Source: Porphyromonadaceae bacterium UBA4262 | Lineage (GTDB): Bacteria; Bacteroidota; Bacteroidia; Bacteroidales; Muribaculaceae | Length of the DNA: 20,163 bases | Direction of reading: 5' to 3' | Assembly: GCA_002396085.1 (NCBI GenBank) | Contig: DGWI01000025.1 | Location: forward strand, 1 to 20,163 | In this document: one piece after another, positions 13,289 to 20,163 of the stretch | Position numbering within the stretch: the stretch's first letter is position 1 | How the letters are laid out: the number at the start of each line of letters is the position of its first letter | The notes under the pieces: generated by a model | What the model saw: the letters and a program-made list of their open reading frames with translations, nothing else | What the model was told of the DNA's origin: nothing | Databases searched by the model: none | Translations under genes and position numbers: made by a program

Positions 13289-13296
13289 CAAAAGTA
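13289..13296 (-). promoter_or_regulatory. -7 box of the Cys/His-rich gene and receptor operon
   Basis: TACTTTTG on the minus strand matches TAnnTTTG and ends 6 bases before the preferred ATG at 13282, suggesting a very short or absent leader. A 6-bp palindrome, ATCAGG-N5-CCTGAT at 13317-13333, is centred about 30 bases upstream and could be an operator. Confidence 0.5.
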
Positions 13297-13430
13297 ATCT
13301 TTCAGAATGAATTTCCATCAGGCTTCACCTGATTATTTTGATTTATTAACTTTAAAACTACTTAAAACATTACATATTGATACATATTCGACAAATAATC
13401 CGACCAAAAAGACCGAGAAAGGATAAAAAA

Positions 13431-13463
13431 GTTGCCACTTTGCAAAAAAAATTATTATCTTTG
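13431..13463 (+). promoter_or_regulatory. Promoter of the first C10 peptidase gene
   Basis: TATCTTTG at 13456-13463 is a perfect -7 box. GTTG at 13431-13434 lies 21 bases upstream as an imperfect -33 element; a true TTTG at 13439 is too close. The expected start near 13469 leaves a leader of about 25 bases. The rest of the spacer from 13334 is AT-rich without other recognisable elements. Confidence 0.6.
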
Positions 13464-13492
13464 CACACAAAAATAATCACTTTAATATAACT

Positions 13493-15898
13493 ATGAAAAA
13501 TTTTTACGGAAAAAAGCTAATGATGGCGGCCCTGAGCATTGCCACGACTGCCATCGCATGGGCCAATCCCATCAGTGAAAACCAAGCCAAAACAGTGGCT
13601 TCTAACTTTATGGAAGGCAAAGTTTTGCACTCGGTAAGTCTGCAGCGTGCCCACAAGGCTCCCCAGCAGGGCAATACGGCAGAAGCAGCCTACTATGTGT
13701 TCAACGCCGAGGCCAATCAAGGGTATGTCATCGTGGCTGGCGATGACTGCGTACCCGCAGTCCTAGGCTACAGCGACAATGGCGCTTTTGACCCCAACGA
13801 CGTGCCCGAAGCCATGCAGCAGATGCTTGACTACTATGCCGAGCAGATTACAGTACTGTCAGGCAATGATCTGAAATCTCCTGCTCGACTCATTGCACGC
13901 GCAGCCATCGCCCCGTTGACCACCAGCATCTGGGGCCAGAGCGAACCATTCAACATCTATCTACCGTTCACCCGCACAACCACATCCGATGGTGTCACCC
14001 GCGCATGGCATGGCAAGGTGGGTTGCGTGGCCACAGCGATGGCCCAGGTGATGTACTACCACAAGTGGCCGGCTCAGAACGACCTGCCCATTCCCGATTA
14101 TGTCACCAAGACCAATGGCTATGTGATGCCCGAGCTGCCCATCACCACCTTCAACTGGGAAACTATGAAGGACAGTTACAACAGCACCGACAGTACCAAT
14201 GAAGCCGGCCAAGCAGCCGCCTTGCTGAGCCTGTATTGCGCGCAATCGCTGGAGATGGACTTCCAGAAGAGCACCTCGAGCGCATCGACCAGCAATGTGG
14301 GTGCTGCACTGGTCAACTACTTCAATTATGCCGCCACAGCCCGCTACATCCAGCGCTCCAACTACAACACCCAGGCTTGGGAAGACCTGCTGTATGCCGA
14401 GTTACAGGCCAATCGCCCCGTTGTCTATCGTGGCGACAAGAACCCTGGCGGACACGCCTTTGTTATCGACGGATGTGACAACACGGGCTTATTCCACGTC
14501 AACTGGGGTTGGAATGGTCTGAGCAACGGCTACTTTGTGCTGAGCGACCTCAACCCTGAGGCACAAGGCATAGGCGGTGCCGAGGGCGAGTGCGGCTACA
14601 TCTTTGGCCAGGGCATGGTCACTGGCATCAAGCCCAACGACTACAGCCTGGCACCCATCAACGTGCGCTTCTACACCATGGTGGTCAACACGCTTTACGA
14701 AGTACGCACCTCGGCCGATGCCCCCTTCAATGCCAACATCAGTGGCCGCTTCCACAACAACACCAGTGAAGAAGAGGTGTTTGAATATGGATGGGGTATC
14801 TTCAATGCCAACAACGAGATGCTGTCTGTCCTTGAAAGCCGGTCGCGCACCAATGGTCTGCAGCCCAATTACTACTTGAACACTACGTTTGACTTGTACT
14901 TTGGTGTCGGGCTGAGCGACGGGACCTACTACCTGCGTCCCATCTATGCCGACCTGTTTGAGGACAACTGGAAAGTGTGCGAGGGCGGTATGGTCAATTA
15001 TGTTGAAGCCAAAATTGCTGGCAACTACTGCACATACCAGGTGTTTGGTTCTTCAGCAACGCCACAATATCAGGTCAATGACATGACCTTCGCCGGCACC
15101 ATGCACACCAAGAAGCAAGTGACTGCAACAGCCAAGGTCACCAACCTGGGCAACACTATGGGCGACATGATCTATGTTCTGGACAATGGCGCCAAGGCCA
15201 ATGTGTCGCTGGTTGACCTGGAGAAGGGCAACACCGGCGATGTCGTGTTCTACTTCACCCCCGAGGTGTCTGGCGACCACACCATCACACTGTCGCTCAG
15301 CGAGGATGGCAGCAATCCGCTCATCACCAAGCAACTGACCATCACCGACATGCCTGCAGCCAATCTGACCATGTCCAACAAGATACTGGATGTGACCGAT
15401 GCTACCAACAAGATTATCACCTCGACTAAATATCGCGTTGAGACGACTGTCACCAACAGTGGCGCAGAGCCCTACGATGAGGAACTTGTGCTGCGTCTGT
15501 ATCGTGTATACAACGGCACATCGGGAACCAATGTGCAAGACGTTGCTGTGCCAGTGCAGTTGGCCGTGGGCGAGACCAAGACCGTAACATTTGAGTGCGA
15601 CAATGTGGTCAGCGGCGAGAAGTACTTTGCTTGGGTATACTACTTCTCGGCTGGCGAGCAAGTCAGAGGTCGTGGCACATCGAGCCACACGCTCATCTTC
15701 CCCACCGAGCCTGAGTTCATCACCGGTGATGTGGACGGCAACGGCGTGGTCGACATCGCCGATGTCAACGCCGTGATCAACGTCATGCTGGGCAAGATGC
15801 AACCCAGCGAGTGCAAGGGCAATCCCAATGTTGACAACCAGGGCGGCATCGACATCGCCGATGTCAACGCCGTGATCAACATCATGCTCGGCAAATAG
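13493..15898 (+). CDS. Secreted C10 (streptopain-like) cysteine peptidase with dockerin-like tail, copy 1
   Basis: The 801-aa protein has a signal peptide ending near AWA at 22-24. A Spi/C10-type propeptide follows at about 25-125 (AAYYVFNAEANQGYVIVAGD, then CVPAVLGYSDNG). The peptidase domain comes next, with catalytic Cys178 in VGCVATAMAQVMYYHKWP and catalytic His321 in NPGGHAFVIDGCD, followed by the NWGWNG motif. Residues from about 400 to 735 are beta-rich repeats like Ig/CARDB modules. The C-terminus at about 743-801 holds two dockerin-like calcium-loop repeats (GDVDGNGVVDIADVNAVINV, then a second ending VDIADV-like IDIADVNAVINIMLGK). C10 peptidases are made as inactive precursors and processed outside the cytoplasm. 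Cleavage specificity and final location cannot be read here. It is the most divergent of the three tandem copies and has its own promoter. Confidence 0.93.
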   Translation: MKNFYGKKLMMAALSIATTAIAWANPISENQAKTVASNFMEGKVLHSVSLQRAHKAPQQGNTAEAAYYVFNAEANQGYVIVAGDDCVPAVLGYSDNGAFDPNDVPEAMQQMLDYYAEQITVLSGNDLKSPARLIARAAIAPLTTSIWGQSEPFNIYLPFTRTTTSDGVTRAWHGKVGCVATAMAQVMYYHKWPAQNDLPIPDYVTKTNGYVMPELPITTFNWETMKDSYNSTDSTNEAGQAAALLSLYCAQSLEMDFQKSTSSASTSNVGAALVNYFNYAATARYIQRSNYNTQAWEDLLYAELQANRPVVYRGDKNPGGHAFVIDGCDNTGLFHVNWGWNGLSNGYFVLSDLNPEAQGIGGAEGECGYIFGQGMVTGIKPNDYSLAPINVRFYTMVVNTLYEVRTSADAPFNANISGRFHNNTSEEEVFEYGWGIFNANNEMLSVLESRSRTNGLQPNYYLNTTFDLYFGVGLSDGTYYLRPIYADLFEDNWKVCEGGMVNYVEAKIAGNYCTYQVFGSSATPQYQVNDMTFAGTMHTKKQVTATAKVTNLGNTMGDMIYVLDNGAKANVSLVDLEKGNTGDVVFYFTPEVSGDHTITLSLSEDGSNPLITKQLTITDMPAANLTMSNKILDVTDATNKIITSTKYRVETTVTNSGAEPYDEELVLRLYRVYNGTSGTNVQDVAVPVQLAVGETKTVTFECDNVVSGEKYFAWVYYFSAGEQVRGRGTSSHTLIFPTEPEFITGDVDGNGVVDIADVNAVINVMLGKMQPSECKGNPNVDNQGGIDIADVNAVINIMLGK

Positions 15899-15935
15899 AT
15901 TTCACGCAGATAACACTGATCTAGCGGAATATTGA

Positions 15936-15986
15936 GAAAACAACCCTATGTTTGCACCTTCAAGGTCAAGCATAGGGCTTGTTTTC
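15936..15986 (+). terminator. Rho-independent terminator after peptidase copy 1
   Basis: GAAAACAACCCTATG at 15936-15950 pairs with CATAGGGCTTGTTTTC at 15971-15986 with one bulged base. An inner ACCTT/AAGGT stem lies in the loop, and the right arm itself supplies the T-rich run. It begins 38 bases after the stop. Confidence 0.75.
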
Positions 15987-16016
15987 TTACATTTACCACT
16001 GGTTTTGTGTCTAGTG

Positions 16017-16048
16017 TTTGTCACATCTCAAAAAACTTTGTAAATTTG
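16017..16048 (+). promoter_or_regulatory. Promoter of peptidase copy 2
   Basis: TTTG at 16017-16020, 20 bases, then TAAATTTG at 16041-16048: a good match to the Bacteroidetes -33/-7 arrangement. The start would be near 16054, about 20 bases before the ATG. It lies 31 bases after the upstream terminator, so copy 2 is an independent transcription unit. Confidence 0.7.
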
Positions 16049-16074
16049 TGGGTCAAATCAATTAGCCTAAAGTA

Positions 16075-18483
16075 ATGTATAAGATATTTAAGACCAAATT
16101 AGTGATTTCGATGCTTGCGTTGGCCTCTGTGGCCCTGGCAAGCGCCAATCCAGTCAGTGAAAATCAAGCCTTGTCGGTGGCATCACGCTTCATGGCAGGC
16201 AAGTCGTTAACACCAGTAGCCATGCAGCGCGCCAACAGAGCACCTGGCCAGTCGCATGCCGCCTACTATGTGTTCAACGCCGAGTCTAATCAAGGGTATG
16301 TCATCGTGGCTGGCGACGACCGTGTGCCCGCCATCCTGGGCTACAGCGACAATGGCACATTCGACCCCACAAATGTTCCCGAGGCCATGCAAGCGTTGCT
16401 TGACGGCTATACCGCACAGATTGATGCTTTGCCCGAAGGCATGTCGGCCCCACAGCAGGTGAGCCGTGCGCCCATCCGACCGTTGTTGCCTTGCATCTGG
16501 GGTCAGAGCGAGCCGTTCAACTACTATCTGCCGTTCACCAGCACCACCACCGACAACAATGGCGTGACCACCGCCTGGCATGCCAAAACCGGCTGTGTGG
16601 CCACGGCAATGGCCCAGGTGATGTACTACCACAAGTGGCCACCACGCACCACGCAGACCATCCCAGCCTACACGTCATCGACCACCAACAACGGCAAGAC
16701 CTTGACATTTAATCGTCCGGCCATGCCTGTGACCACCCTCAACTGGGATGCCATGAAAAACGCCTATAACACGACCGACAGTACCCAGGCATCGGGTCAG
16801 GCCGTGGCTAAACTCATGGAGTGCTGCGACCAGGCATTGGAGATGCAGTTCAGCAAGTCCAGTTCTTCTGCCAGCGTCAGCGATATTCCTGCCGCGCTCA
16901 TCAGCTACTTTGACTATGATGCCACTGCGCGCTATGTCAAGCGCATCAGCTACACGACCACCGAGTGGGAGAACCTGCTCTACAGCGAGCTGCAGGCAGG
17001 CCGCCCCGTGGTGTACCGCGGCCACAAGAACCCCGGCGGCCACGCCTTTGTGTGCGACGGTTGCGATGCCAATGGTCTGTTCCACATCAACTGGGGTTGG
17101 AACAGTCAGAGCAACGGCTACTTCCTGCTGCGCGACCTCAACCCCGATGCACAGGGCATCGGAGGCAGTGACGGCGAGTGTGGCTACATCTACGACCAGG
17201 GCATGGCCATCGGCATCAAGCCCAACGATGGCGGTGTGCATGCGATTAATGTGATGTTCTATGAGATGGAAGTCATTTCGACCGCCGACACGCGCACCTC
17301 GTCGACTGCCAACTTCAGCATCACTGTCAAGGGACTCTTCATGAACAATACCGCCTACGAAGAGTTATTCGACTACGGTTGGGGCTTGTACCAAGGTACG
17401 ACTCTCAAGTCGGTTCTGTACGAGACATCTCGCACCAGTCCTCTCAAGCCCAACTGGTACACCACGGTTGAGCGAACGCTGAACTTCGGCAGCGGCCTGA
17501 GCAACGGCACCTACGAGCTGCGCCCCATCTTCAAGGAGCAGAACCAGAGCACATGGAAAGTGTGCGAGGGCGGCATGGTCAACTACATCACCGCCGTGAT
17601 CAGCGGCAATAACTGCACCTTTGAGGCCAATGGCACCAAGGCCAACCCAAACTATGTAATCAACAACGTGAGCTTCGGCGGCACGCTCAACACCGGCAAG
17701 CAAGTCAATGTCACGGCCAGCGTGACCAACAAGGGCAAGAGCCTGGCCAACATCATCTATATGTTTGTCGACGGCGTGAAGACCACCAGCGCACTGTCCG
17801 ACATGGAACAGAACCAGACGGGCGACCTGACCTTCCATTTCACGCCCACGACGGCCGGCACCATGACGGTCACCTTCTCACTCAACGAGAACGGCAGTAG
17901 CCCGCTAGCCACACGCACGGTCACCATCAACACCATGCCCGAGGCCACGCTTAACACCAGCAACAAGATTCTGAACCTCACTGGTGCCGTCACCACCTAT
18001 ATCAGCAGCAACATGTACAGTGTCGAGACCACATTTACTAACACCGGCACCACGGCCTATAACGAGGATGTGACCCTGCGTCTGTATCGTGTGAGATACG
18101 GCACCTCGGGCTCCAATGTGCAGGACGTGACCCTGCCACTGCAGCTGGCTGCTGGCCAGAGCAAGGTGGTGCGCTTTGACTGCGACAACGTGGTCGATGG
18201 CGAGAAATACTTTGCTTGGGTCTACTACTGGTCGGCAGGTCAGCAGGTCAGAGGCAAGGGCACGGCGAGCTACACCATCGTCTTCCCCAACGACAATGAA
18301 TATCAGAAGGGCGACGTCAATGGTGACGGCAAGGTCGACATCGCTGATGTCAACGCCGTGATCAATGTCATGCTGGGCAAGATACAACCTAGCGAATGCA
18401 TAGGCAATCCCAATGTTGACGGACAGGGGGGCATCGACATCGCCGATGTCAACGCCGTGATCAACATCATGCTCGGCAAATAG
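16075..18483 (+). CDS. Secreted C10 cysteine peptidase with dockerin-like tail, copy 2
   Basis: The 802-aa paralogue of the preceding gene has the same architecture throughout. A signal peptide ends near ASA at 22-24. The propeptide spans about 25-130. The peptidase domain has Cys174 (TGCVATAMAQVMYYHKWP) and His323 (NPGGHAFVCDGCD), followed by NWGWNS. Beta-rich modules follow to about 735, and two dockerin-like repeats at the end (GDVNGDGKVDIADVNAVINV and a closing IDIADVNAVINIMLGK). All catalytic motifs are intact. Compared with copy 1 it carries a longer insert after the HKWP motif (the STTNNGKTLTF region), which copy 3 shares, so copies 2 and 3 are closer to each other. Its start, promoter and 3' flank lie in cassettes shared with the neighbours. 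Confidence 0.93.
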   Translation: MYKIFKTKLVISMLALASVALASANPVSENQALSVASRFMAGKSLTPVAMQRANRAPGQSHAAYYVFNAESNQGYVIVAGDDRVPAILGYSDNGTFDPTNVPEAMQALLDGYTAQIDALPEGMSAPQQVSRAPIRPLLPCIWGQSEPFNYYLPFTSTTTDNNGVTTAWHAKTGCVATAMAQVMYYHKWPPRTTQTIPAYTSSTTNNGKTLTFNRPAMPVTTLNWDAMKNAYNTTDSTQASGQAVAKLMECCDQALEMQFSKSSSSASVSDIPAALISYFDYDATARYVKRISYTTTEWENLLYSELQAGRPVVYRGHKNPGGHAFVCDGCDANGLFHINWGWNSQSNGYFLLRDLNPDAQGIGGSDGECGYIYDQGMAIGIKPNDGGVHAINVMFYEMEVISTADTRTSSTANFSITVKGLFMNNTAYEELFDYGWGLYQGTTLKSVLYETSRTSPLKPNWYTTVERTLNFGSGLSNGTYELRPIFKEQNQSTWKVCEGGMVNYITAVISGNNCTFEANGTKANPNYVINNVSFGGTLNTGKQVNVTASVTNKGKSLANIIYMFVDGVKTTSALSDMEQNQTGDLTFHFTPTTAGTMTVTFSLNENGSSPLATRTVTINTMPEATLNTSNKILNLTGAVTTYISSNMYSVETTFTNTGTTAYNEDVTLRLYRVRYGTSGSNVQDVTLPLQLAAGQSKVVRFDCDNVVDGEKYFAWVYYWSAGQQVRGKGTASYTIVFPNDNEYQKGDVNGDGKVDIADVNAVINVMLGKIQPSECIGNPNVDGQGGIDIADVNAVINIMLGK

Positions 18484-18520
18484 ATTTCACGCAGATAACA
18501 CTGATCTAGCGGAATATTGA

Positions 18521-18571
18521 GAGAACAACCCTATGTTTGCACCTTCAAGGTCAAGCATAGGGCTTGTTTTC
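18521..18571 (+). terminator. Rho-independent terminator after peptidase copy 2
   Basis: Same hairpin as after copy 1. The A-to-G change at 18523 still allows a G-U pair, so the stem is kept. Confidence 0.75.
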
Positions 18572-18601
18572 TTACATTTACCACTGGTTTTGTGTCTAGT
18601 G

Positions 18602-18633
18602 TTTGTCACATCTCAAAAAACTTTGTAAATTTG
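18602..18633 (+). promoter_or_regulatory. Promoter of peptidase copy 3
   Basis: Same TTTG-N20-TAAATTTG promoter as copy 2, carried within the repeated cassette (TTTG at 18602-18605, TAAATTTG at 18626-18633), 27 bases before the ATG at 18660. Confidence 0.7.
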
Positions 18634-18659
18634 TGGGTCAAATCAATTAACCTAAAGTA

Positions 18660-20163
18660 ATGTATAAGATATTTAAGACCAAATTAGTGATTTCGATGCT
18701 TGCGTTGGCCTCTGTGGCCCTGGCAAGCGCCAATCCACTCAGTGAAAATCAAGCCTTGTCGGTGGCATCACGCTTCATGGCAGGCAAGTCGTTAACACCA
18801 GTAGCCATGCAGCGCGCCAACAGAGCACCTGGCCAGTCGCATGCCGCCTACTATGTGTTTAACGCCCAAGCCAATGATGGCTATGTCATCGTCTCGGGCG
18901 ACGACCGCGTGCCACCCATCCTGGGCTACAGCGACAACGGCACGTTCGACCCCACAGATGTCCCCGAGGCTATGCAATATCTGCTTGACGGCTATGCCGC
19001 ACAGATCGCCGAACTGCCCGACGCCATGCCGGCACCGCAGCAGGTCAGCCGCACCCCAGTTGCACCCTTGATGACCAGCATCTGGGGACAGGGCAATCCT
19101 TTCAACAACAATCTGCCCTATGTGCGCACAACCACAACATCAAGTGGCGAAACACGCGCACTGCACGCTGTGACCGGCTGCGTGGCTACAGCCATGGCCC
19201 AAATCATGTACTACCACAAGTGGCCCGAAAGAAGCACCCAAACCATTCCTGCCTACACATCAAGCACAACCGTTAATGGCAAGACACTGACCTTCCAACG
19301 TCCGGCACTGGAGCCCGCCACATTCGACTGGGCCAACATGAAGAATTCCTACAACAGCACCGACAGCACTAACGCCTCGGGCAAGGCCGTGGCAAGGCTC
19401 ATGGAGTACTGCGACCAGGCACTGGAGATGCAATTTGAAGAAAACCAGTCAACTGCCTATACCTCCCATATTAATCAGGCCTTATCCTTCTACTTCGACT
19501 ACGATGCGGGTATGCGCTATGTCATTCGCTCAAGTTTCTCAACAACCGAGTGGGAAGACCTGCTGTATGCCGAACTGCAGGCCAAGCGTCCTGTCGCCTA
19601 TTGTGGCAACAAGAACCCGGGTGGTCACTCCTTCGTGTGCGATGGCTGTGACGGCAACGGCCTGTTCCACATCAACTGGGGATGGAACAGCGCAAGTGAC
19701 GGCTACTTCCTGCTGCGCGACCTCAACCCCAGTGCACAAGGCACGGGCAGCGCGAGCGGCAACTGCGGTTACATCAACGACCAGGGCATGGTCATCGGCA
19801 TCAAGCCTAATGCTGGTGGACAGAGTACATTCAGTATTGCGATAAGAGATTTAATCTACAACACTGGTGTCACATCGCTCAATCGAGCATCTTCAAACGA
19901 CGATTTTAAGATCAGTGTTAAGGGAGGTTACCAAAACAACTCATCCTACGATGTAGCATTTGACTATGGTTGGGGACTCTACCAAGGCGAGACATTCATT
20001 AAGCCTCTGGCAACTCAGTCACGAAGCAACCCCCTTAGAATCTACTACTACCTTGAGGCAACAATAGAAATTCCCTTTGGCAAAGACCTGAGCAACGGCA
20101 ACTACACCTTGCGCCCCATCTACAGTGAATTGGGCAAGAACCAATGGAAGATGTGCGAGGGCG
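18660..20163 (+). CDS. Secreted C10 cysteine peptidase, copy 3, cut by the window end
   Basis: The frame is open from the ATG at 18660 to the window edge, 501 codons, with no frameshift. The first 66 residues are almost the same as copy 2. After that the protein diverges but keeps the C10 layout: propeptide (YVFNAQANDGYVIVSGDDRV), Cys174 in TGCVATAMAQIMYYHKWPE, His323 in NPGGHSFVCDGCDGNG, and HINWGWNS. Differences around the active site include YCGNKNPGGHSF where copy 2 has YRGHKNPGGHAF, and RALHAVTGC where copy 2 has TAWHAKTGC; these could shift specificity. The sequence beyond about residue 385 is more diverged and enters the beta-rich region. The dockerin-like tail, if present, lies outside the window. 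Confidence 0.9.
   Translation, partial: MYKIFKTKLVISMLALASVALASANPLSENQALSVASRFMAGKSLTPVAMQRANRAPGQSHAAYYVFNAQANDGYVIVSGDDRVPPILGYSDNGTFDPTDVPEAMQYLLDGYAAQIAELPDAMPAPQQVSRTPVAPLMTSIWGQGNPFNNNLPYVRTTTTSSGETRALHAVTGCVATAMAQIMYYHKWPERSTQTIPAYTSSTTVNGKTLTFQRPALEPATFDWANMKNSYNSTDSTNASGKAVARLMEYCDQALEMQFEENQSTAYTSHINQALSFYFDYDAGMRYVIRSSFSTTEWEDLLYAELQAKRPVAYCGNKNPGGHSFVCDGCDGNGLFHINWGWNSASDGYFLLRDLNPSAQGTGSASGNCGYINDQGMVIGIKPNAGGQSTFSIAIRDLIYNTGVTSLNRASSNDDFKISVKGGYQNNSSYDVAFDYGWGLYQGETFIKPLATQSRSNPLRIYYYLEATIEIPFGKDLSNGNYTLRPIYSELGKNQWKMCEG

Larger units (their letters stand above)
15845..16274 (+). repeat. 430-bp junction cassette, left copy
   Basis: This block is almost identical to 18430-18859 (offset 2585). 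Reading both by eye, I find three differences, at 15938, 16065 and 16153. It contains the last 17 codons of peptidase copy 1, its terminator, the promoter, and the first 66 codons of peptidase copy 2. Sequence outside the block diverges quickly on both sides. Confidence 0.9.
18430..18859 (+). repeat. 430-bp junction cassette, right copy
   Basis: Second copy of the block at 15845-16274. It joins the end of peptidase copy 2 to the start of copy 3, with the same terminator, promoter and signal-peptide coding region. One of the three differences changes Val27 to Leu in the encoded protein. Confidence 0.9.

Noticed and set aside
15053..15802. Minus-strand open frame of 249 codons inside peptidase copy 1
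   Set aside because: It is antisense to the beta-rich and dockerin-like part of the peptidase. A similar His/Val/Asp-rich shadow frame appears opposite copy 2, as expected from codon bias.
15719..15898. Dockerin repeats as evidence of a cellulosome
   Set aside because: No cohesin, scaffoldin or carbohydrate-binding partner is encoded in the window, and the enzymes are peptidases.

Overview
The window reads as a Bacteroidales chromosome, of the Prevotella/Muribaculaceae kind found in gut or rumen. Three things support this: the Bacteroidetes -7 promoter element TAnnTTTG (with TTTG upstream in the best cases) before several genes; the general lack of strong Shine-Dalgarno sites; and the gene content, namely a secreted GH20 hexosaminidase, a TonB-dependent receptor and C10 cysteine peptidases with dockerin-like tails. 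I cannot place it to genus by reading alone.

Region 1 (1 to about 2790) is the end of an integrated element, probably a temperate phage or phage-like island, and looks more AT-rich than the rest. A leftward early operon encodes a Cro-like HTH protein, an excisionase/MerR-like HTH protein, a replisome-organizer-like protein, a DnaC-like loader and a truncated unknown protein. It diverges from a rightward CI-like repressor. The element ends at the 3' half of a tRNA-Gly(CCC) gene, most simply an attachment site, followed by a strong hairpin terminator of the host chromosome.

Region 2 (2844-9276) is conserved chromosome, all on the minus strand: a GH20 hexosaminidase, ispE (isoprenoid precursor synthesis), grpE and dnaJ (Hsp70 cochaperones) and an RluA-family pseudouridine synthase. 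Several gaps hold short tandem arrays with exact 7-nt or 9-nt periods.

Region 3 (9277-10720) holds a low-molecular-weight tyrosine phosphatase and a RelE/YoeB-type toxin-antitoxin pair whose toxin is frameshifted. The hexosaminidase and phosphatase promoters carry near-identical palindromes placed directly against the -7 box.

Region 4 (10720-13318) is a likely metal-related pair: a small Cys/His-rich membrane protein followed by a TonB-dependent receptor.

Region 5 (13493 to the end) is a rightward tandem array of three secreted C10 (streptopain-like) cysteine peptidases; the third is cut by the window edge. Genes 2 and 3 are joined to their upstream neighbours by an almost identical 430-bp cassette: end of the dockerin, terminator, promoter, and start of the next gene. 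This points to expansion by unequal crossing-over or gene conversion. No gene-free stretch exceeds about 210 bases.
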